The notes beneath the pieces were generated by a model. It did no database searches. It saw only the letters and a list, made by a program, of their open reading frames with translations, and was not told the origin of the DNA. A DNA stretch of 64,000 bases, taken from Tritrichomonas musculus. Its lineage: Eukaryota > Parabasalia > Tritrichomonadida > Tritrichomonadidae. Both the position numbers and the translations under genes were made by a program. Location of the stretch: assembly GCA_039105265.1 (NCBI GenBank), contig JAPFFF010000010.1:4154001-4218000 (forward strand). Direction: 5' to 3'. Shown piece after piece: positions 40,662 through 52,452 of this stretch. Positions within the stretch are counted from its first letter, which is position 1. Every line of letters starts with the position of its first letter.

Positions 40662-43370
40662 ATGTTGGGGAAAGGAAGTCCTCTTTCCAGAAAAAATAAG
40701 AAAAAAATAGAACCAACTATTACAAAACCTGAAATATCAGTTAAAAAAACAAAAACACCCAACGAAAAATCAGAAACAAAGATCAAAATACACGAACCAA
40801 TATCATCACCGCATGAACCAACATTTAACACATCAGGATCACGTTTAAAATCACCTAGACAGAAAATTAAACGATCGTATGACAAATATATTGTCGATCT
40901 CAATAATTATGAAATCATCGAACAATTAAAAAACGGAGTTATTGGATCTACCAATTTTATTCGACATAAAAAAACAAACAGGGATTATACATCAAAAACA
41001 AGTCTTTTTGAATCAGATCCTCAAAATAATAAATTAATTTTGCACGATATAGGACTTTTAATACGCATACAACATCCAACAATTATTAGAATTCAAGGAT
41101 TTTCATATGAAGACTTTGAAAGACGCAATAACCTTACAATTCTAATGCAATTCATATCAAAAACTTCACTTTCAGATTTAATTGATAACTCAAGCTCATC
41201 ACAATTTCAAAGTTCTTACGATAATACCAAACGCCAGATTATTCTTGTTGGAATTACTCGAGGTATGATGATACTCCATAAGAATCAAATTATTCATCGA
41301 GATTTGAAGCCAGAGAACATTTTAATTGGCAAAAATTATTATCCCAAAATAACAGACTTCGGGCTTTCCAAAATATTCAATTCAGAAACAAATATGTTAT
41401 CAAATATAAAAACCGTTGCTTATTTAGCACCTGAAGTTCTCCAAAATAACACATTTTCACAAAAATCCGATGTTTATTCTTTTGGCATATTAATGTTTGA
41501 AGTTCTCTCGAACAATCGCGCGTACATAGATACATTTGGCAGTGACAATTTCGATATTTCAAATTTCAAAGAAAAAGTTATTAATGGCCACAGACCTGAA
41601 TTTACTTTTCCAATTAAAGAAGGCATGAAGCGCCTAATAGAATCCTGCTGGTCACAAAATCCAACTGACAGACCAACTTTTTCAGAACTTTTCTGCAAAT
41701 TGAGTCTGACAGATGAAGAAAACTTCATAGAATTTGAAGACAGCGGTTACAAGCCAATTATTGACTCTAACGATAGAATGAGCTTTTGCCTCGATGACGT
41801 CGATTCAGACGAGTTCTTCTTGTACGCGGAGGACGTCATGGAGGACGCGTCGGTGCTCGGCAAGAAGGAGGAAATTGAGAAGCTGACAGAGAGCAACAAG
41901 GTGATCGCGAAGTCGCTCAAAGAGCAGAAGAGCCAGATCTCGTACCTCACGAAGTACATCACGCTGCTGAAGGAGGACAACACAAAGCTCAAAGACGAGA
42001 ACGTCGCGCTCACAATGCAGAACAGTAGACTCACCGATGAAAACGAGCGGCTGAAGAGAGAGAGGTCGTCGATCAGCGATGCGGCACCAGCAAATCACAG
42101 CAGACGAAGGAACATGCCGGATGCTGAGCAAAACGCCCAGCAGTTAAATCATAGCAGCGCTCGTGCCAAAGACGAAGCACAAGAAGCACCAATGGCACTC
42201 AACGGCGAGCACGAAGCAGAAGGAAACATACAAGAAAAACCACAGGCACTCAGCGACAAGCCTGACGAGACAGAAGGAAACATACAAGAAAAACCACAGG
42301 CACTCTGCGACAAGCCTGACGAGACAGAAGGAAGCATACAAGAAGCAATAAAGACACTCGCTGATGGGCACGATGAGGCAGAGGAAAACGCTCAAGCCAA
42401 CCGTGAAGAAGAGCGGACACTCAACGGCACACTTGGCAAGAATGAGAGTCCAAATAACGAGGAAACAGAAGCAACACAGAAGCAGGACGAGGCAGGTGAG
42501 AGTCTGCAGGCAAGAGAAAGGAGCGGCATTCAAGTTTGCAGTGAGGCTGTCCCTGGCGATCTGCTTGAGAACCTCAAGAAGGAAGCAAAAAGTGGCAACG
42601 TTACGACCATTGAAATCCCTTCTTCCTTTTCAACCGTTCCGAACGACACGTTCAAGTTCTGCACGCGACTCAAGGAGGCGCGAATTCCGGCATCTGTTAC
42701 GCGCATTGGCAACGATGCCTTCTACGAGTGCTCGTCTCTGACCTTTGTAGAAATCCCGTCGACAGTGACGTCGATCGGCGACTACTCGTTCTGCCGGTGC
42801 TCGATGCTGGCAAAAGTGACACTTCCATTGTCATTGAAGTCGATCGGCTCGCACGCCTTCAGTCGCTGCGCGTCACTCACGGCGATTGACATCCCCTCCT
42901 CGGTTGAGACGATAGGAAGCAGCGCGTTCAGCGGTTGTTCGATGCTGAAAAGTGCCAAGATTCCGTCCTCTGTGAGGTCGCTTGAAGAGTGCGTCTTCTT
43001 CGGGTGCTCGTCGCTTGTGGCTGTCGACATTCCAGCGTCAATTACGAATATCGGATACGACGCATTCTACAAGTGCTCATCGCTGGCCAGCGTCTCCATT
43101 CCGCCCCGCGTTGAGTCGATTGGCAAGGGCGCTTTTAACGGCTGCCTTTCTCTTCAAAAAGTGGAGATTTTGTCGGTGAAAATAGAGGATATTAAGGAGT
43201 ACACGTTCTTCGAGTGCTTCTCATTGGAGAGCATCAATATCCCTTCATCTGTGAAGTTTGTTGGCTCTCGCGCTTTTGGCGAATGCTCGTCATTGAAAAG
43301 CGTCAAGATCCCTTCTGATGCAACAACTGAAAGTGATTCATTCCCACCTGAAACAAATCTAATTAAATAA
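40662..43370 (+). CDS. TKL-type protein kinase with coiled coil and BspA-like LRR domain
   Basis: 902 residues from ATG 40662 (the upstream frame start is a TTG). Basic disordered N-terminus (1-75); kinase about 83-350 with Lys112, HRDLKPEN (212-219), DFG (232-234), APE (256-258) and the SCWSQNPTDRP ending typical of TKL kinases. The glycine loop is degenerate (NGVIGSTN). Coiled coil about 400-468. An acidic repeat region holds two near-identical 18-residue copies (EGNIQEKPQALSDKPDET-type). A C-terminal BspA/LRR_5 domain (about 650-890) has units of 23 residues with IPSSVxxIGxxAFxxCSSL. Such LRRs are common on trichomonad surface proteins, but this one has no signal or membrane segment, so the LRR probably binds intracellular partners. 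Base composition changes sharply after about 41790. Confidence 0.92.
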   Translation: MLGKGSPLSRKNKKKIEPTITKPEISVKKTKTPNEKSETKIKIHEPISSPHEPTFNTSGSRLKSPRQKIKRSYDKYIVDLNNYEIIEQLKNGVIGSTNFIRHKKTNRDYTSKTSLFESDPQNNKLILHDIGLLIRIQHPTIIRIQGFSYEDFERRNNLTILMQFISKTSLSDLIDNSSSSQFQSSYDNTKRQIILVGITRGMMILHKNQIIHRDLKPENILIGKNYYPKITDFGLSKIFNSETNMLSNIKTVAYLAPEVLQNNTFSQKSDVYSFGILMFEVLSNNRAYIDTFGSDNFDISNFKEKVINGHRPEFTFPIKEGMKRLIESCWSQNPTDRPTFSELFCKLSLTDEENFIEFEDSGYKPIIDSNDRMSFCLDDVDSDEFFLYAEDVMEDASVLGKKEEIEKLTESNKVIAKSLKEQKSQISYLTKYITLLKEDNTKLKDENVALTMQNSRLTDENERLKRERSSISDAAPANHSRRRNMPDAEQNAQQLNHSSARAKDEAQEAPMALNGEHEAEGNIQEKPQALSDKPDETEGNIQEKPQALCDKPDETEGSIQEAIKTLADGHDEAEENAQANREEERTLNGTLGKNESPNNEETEATQKQDEAGESLQARERSGIQVCSEAVPGDLLENLKKEAKSGNVTTIEIPSSFSTVPNDTFKFCTRLKEARIPASVTRIGNDAFYECSSLTFVEIPSTVTSIGDYSFCRCSMLAKVTLPLSLKSIGSHAFSRCASLTAIDIPSSVETIGSSAFSGCSMLKSAKIPSSVRSLEECVFFGCSSLVAVDIPASITNIGYDAFYKCSSLASVSIPPRVESIGKGAFNGCLSLQKVEILSVKIEDIKEYTFFECFSLESINIPSSVKFVGSRAFGECSSLKSVKIPSDATTESDSFPPETNLIK
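42219..42326 (+). repeat. 54-bp coding tandem repeat
   Basis: Two almost identical 54-bp units (18 codons) with diverged copies either side, within the acidic linker of the TKL kinase gene. Confidence 0.85.
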
Positions 43371-43584
43371 TTATTTATTGTAAATAATATATATTAAAAT
43401 ATATATAATTGCTATTTGAGAAATCATTAGGGTTTTTTTTTTTTTTTTTTTTGAATGGGAAGAAGCATTCAATTTAGATCATAATGTAAAAACGGTTATA
43501 TTTTTCTTTCCGCTTACTTAAAAGGCACATTAAAGTTTATTTAAACTTATCAATGAAGATAACATTAAATAAGCCCTTATAATA

Positions 43585-43721
43585 AACTGCGAGTCATTTT
43601 TGCGATCAACTCAATTTTTCTGAATAGTATTGAAAATAATCAACTCAATTTTGAAATAAATAATTATTTGTTTTCAATGTTAAATTGAAAATTGAGTTGT
43701 ATGCAAAAACGACTCGCAGTT
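43585..43721. mobile_element. 137-bp TA-flanked MITE
   Basis: Ends AACTGCGAGTC(A/G)TTTTTGC in inverted orientation, further pairing through CAACTCAATTTT; TA on each side (43583-43584, 43722-43723). Nearly a full-length palindrome. Confidence 0.8.
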
Positions 43722-45976
43722 TAATATTTCTTTGGATACAACTTTCATTTTGATATAATTTTTTTAGCACGACTAAATGCGATCATTTTATAGTATATAT
43801 AATCATATATAGCATGAATAAAAATATGTATTGAAATTTAATTTCATCTGGCGTTTGTTTGATATTTCTGAAAAGTTACTTTAATGTTACATTGAAGATA
43901 TGATTACTTTTAATATAGGGCAATGCCTTATGCTACTATTAATAAATAGCATTTAAAATATTTTCCAAAAAAGGTCAAATAGCTCAATGAAATATCATTC
44001 AAAATTATTTAATTAAAAATAAAAAAGTTTTATAAGTAATATATTTAATATTATATAATAGAAAAAGAGATATTCCTAAATTATCAAAAATAATTGAAAA
44101 AAACGAACTTTTTAAGGTGGTTCTCAATAAATTGAATACTTTCCGAAAAATGCTTTTTTCACTTAATAAAAAAAGAAAAATTAAAAAATAAATAAAAGAA
44201 TAATAAGTATAGCAGAACATAAATCAATATATATTTGGAATATAGTTCATTTCTTTTTGCATCATGGAATTTCATTCATCATTATTAATGATTGAAGTCT
44301 AAAAAAAGCTATAAAAAATAGATATATTGTTGTTATATAACAGGTTTATAACAAATATATAAATTTAAGAATTATATAAACAAAATAATGCACTAATAAG
44401 ATGTGTTTTTTATTCAACATTATAATGTAAATAATTGAAAAAAATTTTTAATGAAAATAACTTGGTTAAAATTGGTGTTTGTTTTTATAAATCTTTAATA
44501 AAGTTTTTGATTCAATTTTAAAGCATAATTAACAGTAGGGTACATTAATTTGTGAAAAAGAAAAATTAAAACTTTAATAACAGTATCATGAGAACAACCC
44601 ATAAATCTTCATATAAAAATATTTTGCTAATGACTTCCAAAGAACATTTTAAAGCTCGCCGATTTTTAAATTAGGTCTTCATTAAAAAAATAATATTATA
44701 TTTTTTTTCTGTGAATCGTTGAATCGCAATTAATTATGATTAAATAAAAATATATAAAATGTATGTTTTATGTTTTAAGTTTGGTTTGCTGATAATAAGT
44801 ATTCGTCGAGAATCAAGCATTTAAAAAGTGGCGGTTAAAACGGTTATAGAGAACCACATTAAAAGCATTCATATTTCTTCTTAAAAGAGTCAATAATCAA
44901 AGAAACCAATCAAACAATGAATAAAACAGGTAAACTTTATGCTTATCATTATCATCTTTAAACCAGTTGTTCAACAAGAATTAAAAAAGTTAAGAAGAAA
45001 TGTTGATAATATTTGGATCAAAATAAAAGAATACAAAAAAAATTAAGATGAATTTATTCAGTTCCAATAATATATAAAAGATCATACTCTTATTCAATAT
45101 TAGACTTAAAACAAACCATAAAAAAAAAAAGGTCATTTTGATATTTAAAAATGTGTTGAGAAAAATGAAACAGTAAAATATTTTATTGTCCACTTCATTT
45201 ATGCATATAAAAATACCTTTTCCAAAAATCATTTAAGCGATTTCAATTTTATATTCATATCATAATAAATGAACGAGCAAATAATTTTGGGTAAAAATAA
45301 ATTATTTTTTTTGAATCATTTATATAAAATCTTTGGGATTGTAGGAGCCTGGTTTATTAATCTTTGATATAAAAATTATTTTTTATTTATATATAATTAT
45401 GAACAAGTTTTATTAAGAATGTTTGTTTTAAATATTTAAAAAATTTTGTTCTAGGTTGCGAATTGTTTGAGTAAATGCAATTTGGAAATGAACTTTTTTG
45501 TTAGTGAGGTGAGGTAAAAAATAATCTATGATCGGAATTGAAATCGCCTCAAATTTTGAATTGGATGATATTTGAAAAAGTTTAAAAAAGTGTCCAATGG
45601 ATGCTTATAATTTTTTGAATGAATTAAAAATGTCCATATATATCCATTTTTGGACAGTTTATTTCAATTTAGGACAGTTTTAAAATTGAAAAAAAAAAAT
45701 GAATAATTTTCAAAAAAATAAATATATCTTTTTAGCATAATTTTAAAATATTATTATTGTTGTTGTTATTGTTATTTTATTTGATAAGTATTATAAAAAT
45801 TATGTTTATAAAGGGGATAAGTATTTAAATACAAAAAAAAAAAAAAAAAAAAACATATTTTCTATAAAAATAAACTATTCAAAATTAAAAGAACCGAAAT
45901 CTTTTCAAATTTCGAGAGATAATTGTTATCTGTAAAACGCTATTAGTAATTTGAAAATTTATTTCATTTGGTATTA

Positions 45977-46206
45977 AGGTACAAATCTCATACGTTGCCT
46001 AACCGCAATTTTTTTTGTCATTTATTTAATTTTTCGACATGTTATATAAAAAATATATAAAAAAATTTTTTATTGAATTATATAAAAAATAAAGTTCAGA
46101 AATCAAAATCTGACACCAATTGAAATTTAAACTTTTTCTGGGAGGGTGCTTTTCTTATAATTTTAACGTGCCTTTTTTCAATTTTTAACGTATGAGATTT
46201 GTACCA
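45977..46206. mobile_element. 230-bp TA-flanked MITE
   Basis: Inverted ends (A/T)GGTACAAATCTCATACGTT, with TA flanks at 45975-45976 and 46207-46208. No ORF. Confidence 0.75.
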
Positions 46207-46342
46207 TAAATATAAGATCATTTATTAATTGAATTATTAAAACATTTTAATTTGCAAGATATGATAATATTTAATCTTTGCATTAAAAATTTTGTATCAA
46301 CTTTTTAAGACACAAAAAATTATGAGAAAAGATTTATGATTA

Positions 46343-46489
46343 TCCCTTTCGGCCGTATGCCGTAATTGAAGATTTTTTTATGTAAAGTATTCAAAAAGTT
46401 GCACTTTTGCCGTGTGCCGTAGAAATTTTGTAAAATAAACTATTCAATGAACGACCAAATAGCCGTATTTTACAAAACCGCCGAAGGGC
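46343..46489. mobile_element. 147-bp MITE-like element, CCCTTTCGGC ends
   Basis: Imperfect inverted ends (TCCCTTTCGGC and the complement of GCCCTTCGGC), TA on both sides, and several GCCGT motifs inside, unusual for this AT-rich region. Confidence 0.5.
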
Positions 46490-46608
46490 TAATTTATGAT
46501 TTTGAGAACAATATTACAATCTAAAATCTTTACTCATTATATTAAGCATTTTATTCGAAATGCTATTTAAAAGCTAAAATTTTACAAATAATAATATAAT
46601 ATAAAAAT

Positions 46609-46644
<36 letters not shown>

Positions 46645-48149
46645 GATAGATTAATTCAATATATTGAATTTTTTTCAAAAAGTCGAAATTAATTCAAAAA
46701 ACAAAAATAAAAATACGTTAAATATCCATAATAAAGTGAATATTTTTTTTCAAAAAGTCGAAATTGGACAGGAAAGCACAGTTTCTAAATCTTTAAAATC
46801 TATATATATATATATATATATATTTTTTAAGTCATATTATAAATTATCATGCATGAAAAATCTTTTTTAATCTGTTTGTTTACAAACAATGCTATCAGAA
46901 AACATCTTACTTGTATATGATTATACTTTTTCAATGTTTTCAGATACAATTTAATTGAAATAAAGAGAAAAAAAAAATAGACCTCTTATTTTTATCTCCT
47001 CTCAAACTTTGTTAGGATTTTGAAAGAAAAATAAAATTTTTAATTTGTAAGAAGCATTCAAAATATAAGGAAGTTTCAAATAAAATAACGAACTTTGAGA
47101 TAAATAAATTAACTGCCACCTTTCTTAACTATGAGGCCTAATCAACTTTTTAATAACCGAATAACTCATTGAATAATAGATTTAAATTGTATAGGCATAA
47201 AAATAAGACTATATATAATACTTATCAACCATTTTATCTAGAATATCTTTATACTAGTTAGATAAAAATTTTATTTTAGATTTATCTATTTTGAATATTA
47301 TAAATAATTTCAATTTTTTTTTCTCTCAATTTTTCTTTTTCATATTTATCAATTTTCACTTTTCTTATCAAGCTTCATTAATCTAATCATTAATGAAATA
47401 TTCATATATATTTACTATTAAGTTATTTACAAATGGAATAATTTTTTGAATTTATTAACTACAAAACGCAAAAAATATTAGATAATTTAAAACTTTTGTT
47501 GTAAATGGTTTTTTTTAACAGTAATGATAATTATATTAAAAAATATTGAACATTATCAATCAAAAATCAATATGATTTTTTTTCAAATAATATAAAAATT
47601 GAATAAATATTATAAAAACCAAATGGAGATTCATTTTTCAATACTTAAATTAATTATATTTTCCACTTTTTGAAGTCTTGCTTAAAGAGAGTAAAACCTT
47701 TCAAATAAATCAAAGTCAAGGCCAATTTTTAAGGTCAATAAATCTCAGACTATATGAAAGGTTTTCAGAAAAACATAGAAAAAAATTGAATGTTGTCAAT
47801 AGTATTTTGAATCCTTCTTTAGAATAATTCAATATAATCACATCCACATTAATAATTGAATTATTTTTTGAATAAATCTTTACAATTTTTCAATTATATT
47901 ATCATTTTTGCGAATTTTTTTAAATAAAACAAATATTTTGTTATCAAAAAAGGGGATACAGTTTAATTCAATTCTGTTTATGAGAGTTATTTGATAGATA
48001 GAAGTTATATGATTTAAAAATTTATCATTAAAAAAGATGAATATACAAAATTCTGACTAATTTACAAAAAAATAATTAATATTTATGATATGATAAATGT
48101 AAGTTTATTTATTTTTTAATGAAATAATTTTGATCTTAATTATTTCTAT

Positions 48150-49136
48150 TTAATATTTTAAAAAAAAAAAAAAATTTTGAGCGTATTCAAAATCAGTGTT
48201 AAATAAATTTTGAATTTCTTCGTCTTGGTTGATTTCATTATCTTGTATTTGAATATTAATATTTTCAAAATTATTTTTTTCATCTTTCAATTCCAATCGC
48301 AAATCATCTGACTTTTGTTCTGCGCTTTTTTTCCTGTGGTTGCCTAAATATGAATCCAATAATTTATCAAATTTGCTAATTGTATAATTATATCTGTTTT
48401 TAATTGAATTTGCAGTTCTAAATGGAAAATATTGTTGTATTTTAGTCCAACATGGTCCAAATTCATTATATTTTTCTATAAGGAGCCTATCTTCCTCACT
48501 TGTCCATTCCGAATGAATGAAACCAGGAGCCAAATAATTCATATATCTATCTCTGCACTGTCTGGGAGTTTTATTTGGAACCATAGAAGCTATAAGTTTC
48601 CAATTTTTTGGACCAAAAATGCTAACTATATTTTTTAGAATTTGATCTTCATTTTGGGAAAACTTTTGGTAAGTTTTAGCTATTTTATTTTCACTTTTTA
48701 TGGACTGATTTGGCTCATTATTTGTATCTTGATTGGATTTGCCATTATTATTATGATTTTTTCCATTTTCAATATTACAATTATTATTATCATTTATACT
48801 AAATGGTGCATTAAATGTAATACCATATTTATCCATCAAATTGATTAGTGAATTTAAAAATTTTGGATTAACATTTATTTCATGTTTCAATGCTTCAACA
48901 TTTGGAATTTGTAATTGTAAAAAATTATTACCAACACCAAATGCAATGCCACTTTGATAGCTTGTATCAACTTTTTTTTGTACATTTGGCTTTAGGGAAA
49001 CATCATCATTTCTAAAAGAATTAATTGGTTTATCCATCATTGACATTTGATAATTTTCTTGATTGAATTCATTAGACAAAGAATTCATGAATTCTGCTCT
49101 TTCAAAAGCGTTATCTCTAATATTCATTTTGGACAT
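48150..49136 (-). CDS. R2R3 Myb-like DNA-binding protein
   Basis: 328 residues from ATG 49136. Two Myb repeats lie at about 157-203 (FSQNEDQILKNIV, NWKLIASMV, RQCRDRYMNYL) and 208-255 (WTSEEDRLLIEKY, CWTKIQQYF, NSIKNRYNY). Tryptophans are kept at most of the usual positions, with Phe at the first of R2. The N-terminus (1-155) is Asn-rich and disordered, with a helical segment near 80-105. R2R3 Myb proteins are the main expanded transcription-factor family of trichomonads and bind promoter elements there. A nuclear transcription regulator is expected. The 3' end overlaps an A-rich stretch giving a Phe run at the C-terminus. Confidence 0.93.
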   Translation of the reverse strand: MSKMNIRDNAFERAEFMNSLSNEFNQENYQMSMMDKPINSFRNDDVSLKPNVQKKVDTSYQSGIAFGVGNNFLQLQIPNVEALKHEINVNPKFLNSLINLMDKYGITFNAPFSINDNNNCNIENGKNHNNNGKSNQDTNNEPNQSIKSENKIAKTYQKFSQNEDQILKNIVSIFGPKNWKLIASMVPNKTPRQCRDRYMNYLAPGFIHSEWTSEEDRLLIEKYNEFGPCWTKIQQYFPFRTANSIKNRYNYTISKFDKLLDSYLGNHRKKSAEQKSDDLRLELKDEKNNFENINIQIQDNEINQDEEIQNLFNTDFEYAQNFFFFLKY

Positions 49137-49421
49137 ATATTAATAATTTATTAATTGACTATTCATTTTTATTTCAAAATTTTTAATTCACATCACTATG
49201 AAAAAAAGGATTGGTTTAAAAAACAATGAACTAAATATATGCATATAAAAAAGCTAGGTTGGATCAATTTATTTTTTCTGTTAAAGAAAATTGAAAAGCA
49301 AAAATTTAATTAATTCAATCTTCCTAAGAGAATTATTTTTTATGATAATATAGTTTTGAAAAATTGAATAATTTTTATTAATTGAGATTTGAGAGAGCAA
49401 AAGTTCTTTCAAATTATTTCT

Positions 49422-49455
<34 letters not shown>

Positions 49456-51435
49456 AATTGAAAGAAACCTTTCACTCACATTCATTCTTATTAATTGCAA
49501 TCTACCCTTATCAATTTTTTGAATAAACTGGAACCAAAAACTCAGTACCGCCAAAGTTCTCAAAAAAGTGAAAATTCAAAAGAATTGAAGAGAAGAGAAA
49601 ATAAAATAAAATTGCCTCAAAAAGTGAAAATAATTGGTAAACTGAAAGAAAAAACTCAGACCACTAATTGAAAATAATTTGAATACTTTATATGATCGTT
49701 ATATATTTTTTATATTCAAATTTTTGATCTATATATGCTTTTATATTCAAAAAATGGTGTACCATTTTTTTCCCAATTGAATTTTATTAATTTTCAATGA
49801 TTAATATTTTACATTTGAAAAAAATTGGTTTTACTAAAAAAATAGTTTTGCTCATTTTTTCATTAGGATCGCTTTCTATTTTCATGAAAATTAATATAAA
49901 AATAATTTCCTTATTTTAAAAAAATAGTTGATACGTACTGCGATAAGTCGTGTTGTTCAATGAGATATGATCAAAAAATAAAAAGTGTAAAAAACCTTGT
50001 TTTGGCGCATAACTGATAATTTTTAATGACAGCTTCTTGTTGCTGAGTGTATTATGTGAAATTTGGTGTTTTTGATTGAAAAATAACAATATCTTAAAAA
50101 TTAAATATTCTTTTTAATTAATAAATTTTTATATCAACATTAGATATAATTAATTAATAAATTTATATCTTAAAAATGGGAAACAGTAATCGCCCCTAAT
50201 CGTAATCGCCGTTGGCGGTTTAGGTCAATATTGACCTTGTATCGTACCATAGAAAAAAAAGTCTGGAACTTTTTTACACTTTTGCAAAAAAAATATTTAT
50301 CTTAATTATCTCAATTATAAACACTGTTATTACTTTTCTTTCCTAAGATTCCATTTAGTATATTTGTGTTGACTTTTAAGTTATATATAAAAAAAAAGAT
50401 CTTGAGGAGAATAACTTAAATATAGTATTGTATCTATAACAGTATTAGTTGGAACTAGTTGTAAGGAAAAGCTTTCCTATTTTTCTGTCGGGTTACTAAA
50501 TAAGGTAGGTAAGAATATCAAGTAACAATGTAATTTCAAAGATACGCGATTTTATAAAAGCATGACCAAATTGGAAAAATCTTGCAATTCATGGTATAAT
50601 ACATCGGATGTACATTTGGTGATATAGGTCTTGGGAGTCTAAATGCGATAGTTGGCCTAATTTGCTACGATTTTAAAAAAAAAATTATTATTAAACATAT
50701 ATAAAACTTTTTGATAACATATTTGGTGGTACTGACTTTTTGGTTCCTGTTACATAATTTAGGGAAAAAAAAATTAAAAAAGGTTTGAAATGATCACTTT
50801 TGAAAATCTGATCTTTTAGAATGAAAATAAGAGTTATTTTGATTGATTCTGTTCATTTTGGTTTATGAAATAAAATAATACATTATCAATCTAAAATGAT
50901 TACCTATTATAAAACTAGGATTTATAGTTAGTTTAACTACAATCCTAATATTAAAGAAATATCTACATGTGGGTTTTATTTTTTTCTTTTTTATATATCA
51001 ATTTTGGAATAATTTTTTGATTGATAATTTGAATTGATAATATTTTTATTTTTCTTTATTTTAGATATACTTTTTCACCTTTTCTCCAATAAGCTGGATT
51101 AAAAATATAATGCTTTCAATTCTCAAACATTTTTATCATTGAATTTAAAACAAATGAAAGTGAGTTTCCTAAAATGAAATTCTTGGATAACAAATATTGG
51201 TTGAGTTATTAAGCCCTAAAAATGAACTTTTTTTTTTTTTAAAGGCAAAGTGGGAAAAAAGTTTTTTTTTTTTTAAATGAACTGAAAGTCTCAATTTTGA
51301 GAAGAATGGTTAAATATTTGATAAATATATGGTCAAAAAAAAAAAATATAACAATCTCTCTATTATTCAAATTTTAATCTTTTCAATTACAAATCTTCAT
51401 ACTATTCTCAAACATATTTTTATTTTATAATGAGT
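49137..51435. other. Intergenic region
   Basis: AT-rich; a T tract lies at about 49423-49454 and one solo element end at 50180-50300 (listed). No gene recognised. Confidence 0.5.
50180..50300. repeat. Solo end of the GGGAAATC element family
   Basis: Over about 120 bp it matches the complement of 13300-13415, including GGTCAATATTGACC and TATCGTACCATAGAAA-like sequence. The match stops abruptly and no opposite end was found. Confidence 0.8.
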
Positions 51436-52452
51436 CAGGCTAAGCCTGTCCAAATGGGATTTTTTTTGGGTTTGTGGGATGATTTTTTTTGACAATTTGG
51501 GATAATGGTTTTAAAAAAAAAGTTAAAAGTAGTTAGGCTAAGTGAAATTATCGTCTTTTGTCAAAAAAAATATAATTATCTTATTGATTAAAAATTTTTT
51601 TCAAATTAAATAAGATTTTTACATTATATAATGAATATTTAATATAAAAATATTTAAAGTATTTAGCAAATTGGTTTTTCGACTATAATCACTTTTTTTA
51701 TAATATTTGATTTTTTGCACTCATTGATGAGGAACCCAATAATTTCGATGAATATAATTTTATGAATGTTTGTTGAATTGGATACATATTTTTTAACCTA
51801 TTTGGAGTTTTGTAGACAGAAAAATTTGGAATTATTATTTTTTATATGAATTTGTTTCATTTCAATAATCTTTCGATAATTTTTCGATTTTAAATATTAG
51901 ATTAAATTAGCTATTCATGTATATTTAAAATAATAATTTACAAAGGAAAATTCCGACTAATTTTCGTGAAAAATCAATTATAATGTAATATGTTATGTGA
52001 TTTATTTTTAACGGTCATAATTAACATTACATTATCATAACACGAGATTTGAAAGGGTAAAAATAATAATAAATATAAAAGCTTAATATTTTTTATTTCT
52101 AATATATGCATTTGACTTAAATTTATTTTTTCTTATCCTTCTTTCCATTTTGGAATTTTAATGAACGTGTAATAATTTGTCAACCTGAAACATCACTGCA
52201 TTCAACCGTTTTAACTGATGTTTTAGTAGATAAAAATTTTAAGTCATCTACTAATCGCTTGACTTCGTCAATTCTTGTATTTAAAAACGATAAAGACTTA
52301 ATTCAATAAATTACATATCATTTCATATGCTATTTCCAAAAGTATTAATCTACATTCAATTGATATTTCAGGAGAAAACATATAGACAAGAAGATAAGAG
52401 TAAAAGAAAAAAATATAAGCCGCATTTCCCTGTTGGTTTTCTATTAATTTAA

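Larger units (their letters stand above)
43371..48149. other. Long intergenic region with small elements
   Basis: About 4.8 kb, AT-rich, with no convincing gene; it holds three MITE-like elements, a T tract (46612-46643), a TA microsatellite (46802-46823) and an A tract (45834-45853). Degenerate 10449-type repeat sequence lies at 47740-47825. Confidence 0.55.

Noticed and set aside
42144-42533. Minus-strand ORF of 129 codons with repeated Cys/Phe-rich units
   Set aside because: Antisense of the acidic repeat linker in the TKL kinase gene.
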